This document shows positions 57,237 through 64,000 of a DNA stretch of 64,000 nt, in pieces (position 1 is the first letter of the stretch; each line of letters opens with the position of its first letter). The position numbers and the translations under genes were made by a program. The DNA is from Xanthobacteraceae bacterium. GTDB taxonomy: Bacteria; Pseudomonadota; Alphaproteobacteria; Rhizobiales; Xanthobacteraceae. The stretch spans positions 310,001-374,000 of the forward strand of contig JALHMF010000003.1 of NCBI GenBank assembly GCA_022844205.1, read 5' to 3'. The notes under the pieces were generated by a model that was not told where the DNA came from, searched no databases, and was given only the letters and a program-made list of their open reading frames with translations.

Positions 57237-58463
57237 CTAACCAGACTTCGGAGCTTCGCCGACGGTCGGCGCAATACGCCGGGTCGCGGCAAGACCGGCG
57301 AGAGCAAGGGCGGTGAATGCCGCCCCAGCGAGGAAAGTGGCTTGAGACCCGATGCTGTCCCAAAGCGCTCCGGCGAGAACGCTCGCGACAAGCAGTGCCA
57401 GTCCGACCAGCAGGTTGAAAATGCCAAAGGCCGTTCCGCGCAACTCCGGCGGAGCCGTGTCAGCGATAAGGGTTGCGAGCAGCCCTTGCGTGAACCCCAT
57501 ATGCAATCCCCACAACGCCACACCGACGGCAACGCCAGCGATTCCTCCGGTGAACGCGAGAACAAGGTCGGCAGCGACCAAGAGACCGAAGCCAACGCCA
57601 AGAACGGTGATGCGGTTGGTGTTGTCTGACAACACTCCGGCAGGATACGCAGCAATCGCATAAACGAAATTCATCAGCACCAGAACCAACGGCACCAGCA
57701 CCAGCGGAAGTCCTACCGCCTGCGCCCGCAGGATCAGGAAGGCTTCGCTGAACCGCGCAATTGAGAACACGACCGCTATACCGACCACCCACCAGTAGGC
57801 CGGGCCGAGGCGTTTCAACTCGGCCCGGCTCAAAGGCGAGCGCACCTTCCGCAGCCCGGGAGGGCGTTCTGGTTCGTGAACAGCAAAAAGCAGCAGTCCG
57901 ACGGCCAGAAATGCCGGAATGACCGCGAACCAAAACACTGTCTGAAAATTATTGGCCGTCAGCCACATCAAGCCAACTGCCAGTGCTGGTCCCAGAAATG
58001 CACCAACGGTATCCAGCGACTGTCGCAGTCCGAAGCTCGCGCCGCGCAGGTGCGTGGGAGCGATATCCGCTAGCAACGCATCGCGGGGCGCTCCCCGGAT
58101 GCCTTTGCCGATACGGTCGATGAAGCGCGCCGCAACCAGCCAGCTTACGGACGATGCAAGGGGGAAGATCGGCTTGGTGAAAGCCGCGAGCCCATAGCCG
58201 AGGACAGCAAGAAACTTGCGCTTGCCCAACCAGTCCGACAGCGCACCGGAAAACACTTTCGTAATGGAGGCCGTAGCTTCGGCAATTCCTTCGATGAAGC
58301 CAACGGTGAGCATGGACGCGCCGAGCACCGTCACCAGATAGACCGGCAGTAGCGCGTGAATAATCTCGGACGAAATATCCATCAGTAGCGATACGAAGCC
58401 GAGAGCCCACACGGCCGGTGGAATTTGTCGGAGCCGGGAAAATCGGGACGTATTTTCGTTCAT
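57237..58463 (-). CDS. MFS transporter
   Basis: This 408-residue major facilitator with about twelve helices has the loop 2-3 motif GALSDWLGKRKF and helix-4 RFIDRIGKGIRGAPRDALLAD. This form resembles the UMF/NreB-like group, but the substrate is not determined. It ends 217 bp before the phospholipase gene start. The N-terminus NENTSRFSRLRQIPPAVWALG is likely cytosolic. Confidence 0.9.
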   Translation of the reverse strand: MNENTSRFSRLRQIPPAVWALGFVSLLMDISSEIIHALLPVYLVTVLGASMLTVGFIEGIAEATASITKVFSGALSDWLGKRKFLAVLGYGLAAFTKPIFPLASSVSWLVAARFIDRIGKGIRGAPRDALLADIAPTHLRGASFGLRQSLDTVGAFLGPALAVGLMWLTANNFQTVFWFAVIPAFLAVGLLLFAVHEPERPPGLRKVRSPLSRAELKRLGPAYWWVVGIAVVFSIARFSEAFLILRAQAVGLPLVLVPLVLVLMNFVYAIAAYPAGVLSDNTNRITVLGVGFGLLVAADLVLAFTGGIAGVAVGVALWGLHMGFTQGLLATLIADTAPPELRGTAFGIFNLLVGLALLVASVLAGALWDSIGSQATFLAGAAFTALALAGLAATRRIAPTVGEAPKSG

Positions 58464-58575
58464 GCCTAGCTAATGCAGCAGCCGATGCCGCCGTCCTCCC
58501 GGCCGTGAAGCCAGACCGCGATGGCCGTAACGACCTCATCGGCCAAATCGCTCGCGACCGATATATTCAAATAGG

Positions 58576-59226
58576 TCAGGCGATGGCGTCCGTGGCGGCG
58601 TGCCGCCATTTCTCGTTCATCGCCGCATCGTACCATTTGCGGAACGCTGGCAGCGCGTAGATCGCATCCACATAAGCCGCCGAAACCGCATCGACCGGTA
58701 TTTCATAGGATCGGATACGCGTAGCCACCGGCGCGTACATGCAATCCGCCGCCGAGAACGCACCAAACAGAAAATCTCCACCGGTTCCATGCTGCTTGCG
58801 CGCATCGTTCCAGATTTCCGTGACGCGCGTCACGTCTGCTTCCACCTCCGGCGTGAGCGCCGTTTTCTTCCGGCGGCGAAGGTTCATCGGGCAATGCCGG
58901 CGCAGATGAGAGAAGCCGGAATGCATCTCGCAGGAAATCGAACGCGCATGGGCGCGGGCCGGGAATTCCTTTGGCCATAAATCAAATTCAGGAAAGCGCT
59001 CGCCGAGATGCGCCAAAATCGCAATCGATTCCCAGACCTTCGCATCCCCATCGATCAGGATCGGCACTTTGCCCGCTGGCGAATACTCCAGTATCCGCGC
59101 GCGCGTATCAGGCTGGTCAAGCGGAACGAAGACTTCCTCGAAGGTAACATCATGATGGGCGAGCGCGAGCCAGGGCCGCAGCGACCACGAGGAATAATTC
59201 TTGGAGCCGATGACAAGTTTCAGCAT
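58576..59226 (-). CDS. Glutathione S-transferase family protein
   Basis: This 216-residue GST-fold protein starts MLKLVIGSKNYSSWSLRPW, with the thioredoxin-like N-domain and cis-Pro region GKVPILIDGDAKVWES. The C-terminal helical domain has FLFGAFSAADCMYAPVA (N-capping box). The Ser of SSWSLRPW is a possible catalytic residue. The longer frame upstream is non-coding; ATG 59226 was chosen. The substrate is unknown. Confidence 0.9.
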   Translation of the reverse strand: MLKLVIGSKNYSSWSLRPWLALAHHDVTFEEVFVPLDQPDTRARILEYSPAGKVPILIDGDAKVWESIAILAHLGERFPEFDLWPKEFPARAHARSISCEMHSGFSHLRRHCPMNLRRRKKTALTPEVEADVTRVTEIWNDARKQHGTGGDFLFGAFSAADCMYAPVATRIRSYEIPVDAVSAAYVDAIYALPAFRKWYDAAMNEKWRHAATDAIA

Positions 59227-59317
59227 GGAACTTTGATGGAAGGCATTAAGTGATTGTTCGGGTGGACCCGCTCTCCTAGAATGAAATCGAATCTCCGTCC
59301 ATCGGGTTGGGGGCGTT

Positions 59318-59731
59318 ATGCCGAAATTGCATCGGGGCGTATCGATTTTGCTCGCAGCGGCCTTGCTCGTGGCCGTCGCCTCACCCTCGTCCGCGGCCAC
59401 CCCGAGCCGCAAGGATTTCGGCCAGATTTCGCAGCTTGTGCTGAATTCCTACAACCTGATCGTAAACGAAAAGGACATGGCGGCAGCAAGAGCCGAGTGC
59501 GAGAAAGCCCGGGCGCTCAGCGAAAAGTTCAACGACCCGTTCATCCTGGCGACTGTTGAAGTCTGTTTCGGCGATGTGGACGACTACGAGAACAAGTCCA
59601 AGTCCGCCTGCCAGCATTTCGACGCTGCACTGAAGCTGTTCAAGACCACGCCGGAGAAACATCCGGCGCGGCGTTCGCTCAACAACCAGATCAAGGCTGT
59701 CGAGGGAAAGCGCTTCCAGCTTTCCTGTTGA
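59318..59731 (+). CDS. Secreted hypothetical protein
   Basis: This 137-residue protein has a signal peptide (ILLAAALLVAVASPSSAA) and a mature, helical, charged domain with three cysteines (ARAECEKA, VEVCFGD, final C). TPR-like helix spacing (ARAECEKARALSEKFNDP) suggests a small periplasmic helical repeat. The function is unknown. It is convergent with the rhodanese gene, with stops abutting. Confidence 0.7.
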   Translation: MPKLHRGVSILLAAALLVAVASPSSAATPSRKDFGQISQLVLNSYNLIVNEKDMAAARAECEKARALSEKFNDPFILATVEVCFGDVDDYENKSKSACQHFDAALKLFKTTPEKHPARRSLNNQIKAVEGKRFQLSC

Positions 59732-60136
59732 TTACTTTTTTCCGCCCGGCTCGGTCGGCCCGCCGGCATCCTTCCAGCCCTTGAAGCCCTTGGCCATGTG
59801 CGCGACCGGCTTCAGCCCCATCTTGTGCGCGGTATGGGCCGCCAGCGCCGAGCGCATGCCGCCCGCACAGAAGAACACGAACTTCTTGTCTTCGGCGAAG
59901 ATCGGCTTGTGGTACGGCGAGTCCGGATCGATCCAGAATTCCAGCATGCCGCGCGTGCAGTGGAACGCACCCGGCACCTTGCCGTCGCGCTCCTGTTCGC
60001 GCGGGTCGCGGATGTCAACGAGCACCACATCCTCCCGTCCATGCAGCTTCAAGGCTTCTGCTGCCGGGATCGTCTCTATTTCCCGTTCGGCGTCCTCGAC
60101 AAGCTTCTTGTGTCCAAGCGTGATTTTTTGCGGCAT
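59732..60136 (-). CDS. Rhodanese-like domain protein
   Basis: This 134-residue protein is a single rhodanese domain with NVVLVDIRDPREQERDG-type opening and the active-site loop FFCAGGMRS, Cys being the persulfide residue. Such proteins carry sulfur for tRNA thiolation, Fe-S cofactors or cyanide detoxification. The start was set at ATG 60136 after GGAGAA, and not the longer upstream ATG. It is cytosolic. Confidence 0.9.
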   Translation of the reverse strand: MPQKITLGHKKLVEDAEREIETIPAAEALKLHGREDVVLVDIRDPREQERDGKVPGAFHCTRGMLEFWIDPDSPYHKPIFAEDKKFVFFCAGGMRSALAAHTAHKMGLKPVAHMAKGFKGWKDAGGPTEPGGKK

Positions 60137-60206
60137 GATTAATTCTCCGGGCGCGCACATTCGAGCAGCGCACCCCCTGCGTCAACCCTGAACGCCGGAG
60201 GAAACG

Positions 60207-60950
60207 ATGAAGATCGACGCGGTGGTATTCGACGCCTATGGAACCCTTTACGACGTGCAATCCGTTGCAGCGGTCACGGAAGAAGCATTCCCCGGCTACG
60301 GCAGCACCATCACGCAAATCTGGCGGATGAAGCAGCTTGAATACACATGGCTGCGCTCGCTGATGCAGCGTTACGAGAGTTTCTGGGACGTCACGCGCGA
60401 ATCCCTTAAATTCACCCTCGACGGGCTTGGCCTGCAATACAGCGAAGCGGCCTTCGCGAAGATCGTGGACAAATATCGCTGGCTCGATCTCTACCCGGAC
60501 GCGAAGGAAGCGCTCGCCAGCTTGAGCCATCTAAAACTTGCGATTCTGTCGAACGGCAGCCAGGACATGCTCGATGCGCTGGTGCGCAACACGGGCGTGG
60601 ACAAAATGCTTGCGGCGAACATCAGTGTGGAGAGCAAACGGATCTTCAAGCCGTCCCCCGCCGCCTACGACCTGATCGAGGAGAACATCGGCGTGAAGCC
60701 GGCGAACGTGCTGTTCGTTTCCTCAAACGGTTTCGATGCCTGCGGCGGTAAAAGTTACGGGCTCAACGTCGCGTGGATCGAGCGCGTGAGCGTGGCGGCG
60801 CTCCATAAGGAAGTCCGCGATCCGAAGACAATCGGGCCGGTGACCCTCTTCAAAGCGATGCGCATGAGAATGGAAGCGCTCAGCCTCGATCCCGATTTCA
60901 GGATCGGGTCGCTTGCGGAATTGCCCGCACTGATCGGCCGCCGGAATTAA
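60207..60950 (+). CDS. Haloacid dehalogenase type II
   Basis: This 247-residue protein of the L-2-haloacid dehalogenase subclass has the nucleophile Asp in VVFDAYGTLYDV, an Arg in WRMKQLEYTWLRS, SNGS (residues 112-115), Lys in KRIFKPSPAAYDL, and SSNGFDACGG. All residues of the L-DEX type reaction centre are present, so it should hydrolyse 2-haloacids such as chloroacetate or a natural analogue. It stands alone. GGAGG is seven bases ahead of the ATG. Confidence 0.9.
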   Translation: MKIDAVVFDAYGTLYDVQSVAAVTEEAFPGYGSTITQIWRMKQLEYTWLRSLMQRYESFWDVTRESLKFTLDGLGLQYSEAAFAKIVDKYRWLDLYPDAKEALASLSHLKLAILSNGSQDMLDALVRNTGVDKMLAANISVESKRIFKPSPAAYDLIEENIGVKPANVLFVSSNGFDACGGKSYGLNVAWIERVSVAALHKEVRDPKTIGPVTLFKAMRMRMEALSLDPDFRIGSLAELPALIGRRN

Positions 60951-60978
60951 AACGGGCGGCGCCCCTAGCGCCGCCCGC
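60951..60978 (-). terminator. Rho-independent terminator, mainly minus strand
   Basis: The stem GGGCGGCGC/GCGCCGCCC has a short loop and TTTT follows on the minus strand, 25 bp after the small membrane peptide stop. It may also end the dehalogenase transcript. Confidence 0.7.
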
Positions 60979-61002
60979 AAATCTTGGTGGCATCAGGCCT
61001 CG

Positions 61003-61101
61003 TCAGCCAGCCATATAGAACGCCAGCACGGCGACCACCGCAATGGCGCCAGCGGCCCAGGCGAATGTCATCATGGGGCTTTCTTGCTGCGGAGTATCCA
61101 T
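61003..61101 (-). CDS. 32-residue small membrane protein
   Basis: The peptide MDTPQQESPMMTFAWAAGAI continues with a hydrophobic helix and ends AFYMAG. AGGAGGTC lies nine bases before the ATG, a strong site, and a terminator follows. Translation is likely although the protein is very short; similar peptides occur in Bradyrhizobium-like genomes. The function is unknown. Confidence 0.6.
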   Translation of the reverse strand: MDTPQQESPMMTFAWAAGAIAVVAVLAFYMAG

Positions 61102-61288
61102 GGGGTATGACCTCCTCTATCCGGACGTCTTCCCGAAACAGACCCGGAAGGCGACCCGGACTGAATCAGCGGGATTTAATCCCGCCTTGGAGCCAAGCTA
61201 CAACGAAGAGAGGGCTGATTCAACTTTTGTATTAATCCCTTTGGATATAATGCTGGAACTATATTAGAATATAAATTCTATATCACCC

Positions 61289-62107
61289 TCAATCCCAATC
61301 CGGTGCCCATGCAGGGTTGAGGCCCCGTCCAAGAGGCCCAGCCAGTCCTCGTATTTCAGCCATCTCGGGGGCTGTCAGTTCAAAATCGAAAATCTCGAAA
61401 TTCTCCGTCAGCCGCTCAACCTTGCTGGTGCGGGGAATGACAATGATCCCCTGCTGCACGAGATAGCGCAGGCAGGCCTGCGCGGCGGATTTTCCGTGCG
61501 CGGCACCGATGCGCGCGAGCACTTCGTCGCCCTTCACCTTGCCTCGTGCGATCGGGCTGTAGGCGGTAATGGAAATGCCATGCTTGCGGCAGGCGTCGAT
61601 CACTTTTTGCTGCTCGATGTAGGGATGCAATTCGATCTGGTTCGTCACCAGCGGCTCGCCGCTCCGTGAAACCGCTTCCTCGATCAGTTTCACCGTGAAA
61701 TTCGAGACGCCAATATGCCGCGTGAGGCCTTCACGCTTGACGTTGCAGAGTGCGGAGATCGTATCCGAAAGCGGCACAGAGGAATTGGGCCAATGCAGCA
61801 GAAGCAAATCGATATAGTGCAGGCGGAGCTTCGCGAGGCTTTCCGCAGCCGACCGCTCCAGCGCGCCCGGCGCAAAGTGCGTCCACCAGACTTTCGTTGT
61901 GATAAAAATCCGCTCGCGCGGAATGGCGCAAGCGCGCACCCCCTCGCCCACTTCGCGCTCGTTGTCGTAAATCTGCGCGGTGTCGATGTGGCGATAACCC
62001 AGACGAAGCGACTGCTCGACGATGCGGGCGCACACGCGGCCGCGCAGGTCCCAGGTTCCGAGCCCGAGGATCGGGATGGATGCGCCGTTGGACTGAACCG
62101 TCTGCAT
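61289..62107 (-). CDS. Aldo/keto reductase
   Basis: This 272-residue NAD(P)H-dependent AKR-fold protein has the catalytic tetrad: Asp and Tyr in DTAQIYDNEREVG, Lys in ITTKVW, His in LLLHWPN. The C-terminal IPRTSKVERLTENF binds the cofactor phosphate. The substrate is unknown, in the range of small aldehydes. Start ATG 62107 follows GGAGG. The RraA-like gene is upstream on the same strand. Confidence 0.92.
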   Translation of the reverse strand: MQTVQSNGASIPILGLGTWDLRGRVCARIVEQSLRLGYRHIDTAQIYDNEREVGEGVRACAIPRERIFITTKVWWTHFAPGALERSAAESLAKLRLHYIDLLLLHWPNSSVPLSDTISALCNVKREGLTRHIGVSNFTVKLIEEAVSRSGEPLVTNQIELHPYIEQQKVIDACRKHGISITAYSPIARGKVKGDEVLARIGAAHGKSAAQACLRYLVQQGIIVIPRTSKVERLTENFEIFDFELTAPEMAEIRGLAGPLGRGLNPAWAPDWD

Positions 62108-62126
62108 GGCACCTCCGTTTGTGGAG

Positions 62127-62834
62127 TTACTTCTTCCCCGCCCTGAACGCCGCGTAACGGGCTTTCGTTTCATCGTTCGGTGGATAGAGGCCGGGCAGTT
62201 TCGCGCCCTTCATGACTTCATCCGCCGCCCAGCTCTCGAACAGCTCCTGCTCAACCGCTTCCTTCGCAACATCCTCGATCAGTGCCTTGGGTACGACGAC
62301 CACGCCGTCATTGTCGCAAACGATGAGATCAGCCGGGAAAATCGCGACTCCGCCGCAGCCGATCGGCTGCTGCCAGCCGACAAATGTCAGCCCCGCCACC
62401 GAAGGAGGTGCGGCTACATCCGAGCACCAGGTCGGCAGCTTGCTCGCCTTCACGCCGTCGGCATCGCGGACGGAACCGTCCGTGACCAGTGCCGTCACCT
62501 TTCGCATATACATGCGTGCCGCGAGGATGTCGCCGAAGATGCCGGCGTCGCGTACACCCATCGCGTCGGCGACACAGATGCAGCCTTCCGGCATTTCCTC
62601 GATCGCAGCGCGGGTGGAGATCGGCGAGGCCCAGCTTGCCGGCGTCGCCAGGTCTTCCCGCGTCGGCACGAAACGCAGCGTAAAAGCCTCGCCGAACAGA
62701 CGGCCTTGATCAGGGATCAATGGTTTGGGCCCGCTCATGAAGGTGCGACGGATGCCCTTCTTGAGAAGAACCGTCGTGAGGGTGGCGGTGGAAACCCTGG
62801 AATAGGCTTCTTTCAGCGCAGGAGTGAGGCTCAT
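62127..62834 (-). CDS. RraA-like aldolase/decarboxylase family protein
   Basis: This 235-residue protein belongs to the RraA/HMG-aldolase fold family. It contains FGEAFTLRFVP, GDILAARMYMRKVTALVTDGSVRDADGV (the Asp-binding region for metal) and AIFPADLIVCDNDGVVVVP. Longer members act as 4-hydroxy-4-methyl-2-oxoglutarate or related aldolases, but the substrate is not known here. It lies 19 bp ahead of the aldo/keto reductase gene on the same strand, probably one operon. Confidence 0.85.
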   Translation of the reverse strand: MSLTPALKEAYSRVSTATLTTVLLKKGIRRTFMSGPKPLIPDQGRLFGEAFTLRFVPTREDLATPASWASPISTRAAIEEMPEGCICVADAMGVRDAGIFGDILAARMYMRKVTALVTDGSVRDADGVKASKLPTWCSDVAAPPSVAGLTFVGWQQPIGCGGVAIFPADLIVCDNDGVVVVPKALIEDVAKEAVEQELFESWAADEVMKGAKLPGLYPPNDETKARYAAFRAGKK

Positions 62835-62891
62835 TGCTAACCCGGATCAGCACGGGGAATTCCGCGGGCCGGACCATACCCGCTCCGGCCG

Positions 62892-63638
62892 TCAGCGAGA
62901 AGCAACCGCCGTCCCCTTCTGCACGGCGGCCCTTGCCTTCCACTCTTGGTAGCCTTTGGCCCGCAGCTGGCAGGCGGGACACGCGCCGCATCCATAGCCC
63001 CAGTCATGCTTGCGTGAACGATCGCCGAGATAGCAACTGTGGGTTTCCTCGACGATGAGATCGAACAGCGGCTGTCCGCCCAGTTTTTGCGAGAGCGCGA
63101 ATGTGTCCGCCTTGTCGATCCCCATCAGCGGCGTATGCAATTCGAAATGCCGGTCCATGCCGAGACCGAGCGCCAGCTGCATCGCCTGGATCGTGTCGTG
63201 ACGGCAGTCGGGATAGCCCGAGTAGTCGGTCTCGCACATGCCGGCAACGATGTGCTGAATGCCGCGCCGGTAGGCGAGCGCGCCCGCGAACGCCAGGAAG
63301 ATCAGATTGCGGCCCGGCACGAAACTCGTCGGCAGCCCGTTCTCGCCCATTTCGATGGCCATTTCGCGCGTCAGCGATGTTTGGGAAATTTCCCCCAGCG
63401 CATCCAGCCGGATCCTATGATCGTCTCCGAGCCGCGCTTTCCATTCCGGCGAAAGTGCGGAGATTTTCTCGCGAATGGGCAAGCGAACTTCGAGTTCAAC
63501 GGCATGGCGCTGGCCATAATCGAAGCCGACTGTCTCCACCCGGCTGTAACGCTCCAGCGCCCACGCGAGACAGACCGTGGAATCCTGGCCCCCGGAAAAA
63601 AGGACGAGCGCGGAATTCGAATCGACAGAAGCAGCCAT
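62892..63638 (-). CDS. queC: 7-cyano-7-deazaguanine synthase QueC
   Basis: QueC converts 7-carboxy-7-deazaguanine to preQ0 in queuosine synthesis using ATP. The 248-residue protein has the PP-loop [15 protein letters not shown] at the N-terminus and the zinc-binding group C...CGACPAC near the end (residues about 200-230). [14 protein letters not shown] is also typical. No other queuosine genes are in the window. The next gene upstream is the isovaleryl-CoA dehydrogenase. Confidence 0.96.
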   Translation of the reverse strand: MAASVDSNSALVLFSGGQDSTVCLAWALERYSRVETVGFDYGQRHAVELEVRLPIREKISALSPEWKARLGDDHRIRLDALGEISQTSLTREMAIEMGENGLPTSFVPGRNLIFLAFAGALAYRRGIQHIVAGMCETDYSGYPDCRHDTIQAMQLALGLGMDRHFELHTPLMGIDKADTFALSQKLGGQPLFDLIVEETHSCYLGDRSRKHDWGYGCGACPACQLRAKGYQEWKARAAVQKGTAVASR

Positions 63639-63646
63639 GAAAAAAC

Positions 63647-64000
63647 TTACGCTGTCTTTCCGAACAATTCCCGCCCAATTAACAGGCGGCGGATTTCGCT
63701 GGTGCCGGCACCGATTTCGTAGAGCTTGGCGTCGCGCAAGAGCCGGCCGGTCGGGAATTCGTTGATATAGCCGTTGCCGCCGAGAAGCTGGATCGCATCG
63801 AGTGCGACTTGTGTCGCCTTCTCCGCCGCGAACAGGATCGCGCCCGCCGCGTCCTCGCGCGTGGTCTCGCCGCGATCACAGGCGCGCGCCACCGTATACA
63901 CATAGGCACGCGACGCATTCATGTTGACGTACATGTCCGCGAGTTTTCCCTGCACCATCTGGAACGTGCCGATCGGCTCGCCGAACTGATGGCGCTCGTG
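63647..64000 (-). CDS. Isovaleryl-CoA dehydrogenase, C-terminal part (cut by window edge)
   Basis: The last 117 residues of an acyl-CoA dehydrogenase end nine bases before the queC start and the gene continues beyond the window. [34 protein letters not shown], and [20 protein letters not shown] are typical of isovaleryl-CoA dehydrogenase, with [19 protein letters not shown] at the end. The catalytic Glu lies upstream in this family and would be beyond the edge. With mccA and mccB it would act in leucine breakdown. Confidence 0.88.
   Translation of the reverse strand, partial: HERHQFGEPIGTFQMVQGKLADMYVNMNASRAYVYTVARACDRGETTREDAAGAILFAAEKATQVALDAIQLLGGNGYINEFPTGRLLRDAKLYEIGAGTSEIRRLLIGRELFGKTA

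Noticed and set aside
61220-61290. Promoter with TATAAT near 61251
   Set aside because: The box is present in an AT-rich stretch, but no -35 at proper spacing and no plus-strand gene follow it.

Overview
The window is a GC-rich stretch of an alphaproteobacterial chromosome, most likely from the Hyphomicrobiales (Rhizobiales) near the Bradyrhizobiaceae/Xanthobacteraceae. The evidence is the lineage-typical gene set: DivK and PleD, the division regulator MipZ, the Brucella-type envelope protein EipB, ClpS next to ClpA, a phasin, DUF3572 and DUF1489 proteins, and the order pyrB-pyrC-plsY-dprA-topA-rnr-DUF983-NUDIX. Small palindromic dispersed repeats with sequences typical of these genomes lie in many intergenic gaps. 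I see no rRNA, tRNA, CRISPR array, prophage or intact insertion sequence.

Layout. 0.1-11.3 kb (+): pyrimidine synthesis (pyrB, a pyrC-like gene), plsY-dprA, topA, rnr, a DUF983 protein and a NUDIX hydrolase. 11.5-14.0 kb (+): a tightly coupled four-gene redox operon (two tiny membrane proteins, a ferric-reductase-like haem membrane domain fused to a Rieske domain, and a Rieske domain fused to a flavodoxin-like domain), then rpmG. This operon is the best candidate for an undescribed system. 14.4-20 kb: an aldehyde dehydrogenase, a hypothetical protein, two related secreted proteins with a CWECWAG motif, a FAD-dependent oxidoreductase and a RelE/ParE-type toxin-antitoxin pair. 20.0-20.3 kb: a non-coding segment able to form a long imperfect hairpin. 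20.5-22.7 kb: pleD, divK and DUF3572. 22.7-26.2 kb (-): a methyltransferase-like/glycosyltransferase fusion and eipB. 26.3-29.5 kb (+): a RidA-like protein, a glycerophosphodiesterase, a DUF482 acyltransferase-like protein and a HIT protein. 29.6-34 kb (-): azlDC, a MAPEG protein, clpA and clpS. 34.3-43.2 kb: a TadG/VWA protein, PilZ, phasin, a D-Ala carboxypeptidase with SPOR domain, a membrane J-protein, a VWA protein, a PGRP-type amidase, mipZ and panC.

43-64 kb is mostly minus strand. It holds both methylcrotonyl-CoA carboxylase subunits and, at the right edge, the end of an isovaleryl-CoA dehydrogenase. These are three pieces of leucine breakdown separated by unrelated genes: kup plus a remnant of a second kup, a secreted lipase flanked by two paralogous small membrane proteins, a low-GC orphan gene, a phospholipase D/VTT fusion coupled to an EEP nuclease/phosphatase, an MFS transporter, a GST, rhodanese, haloacid dehalogenase, aldo-keto reductase, a RraA-like protein and queC.

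All functions are read from motifs and family knowledge; no database search was run. Start codons were chosen from ribosome-binding sites, overlaps and family length, and uncertain ones are flagged.
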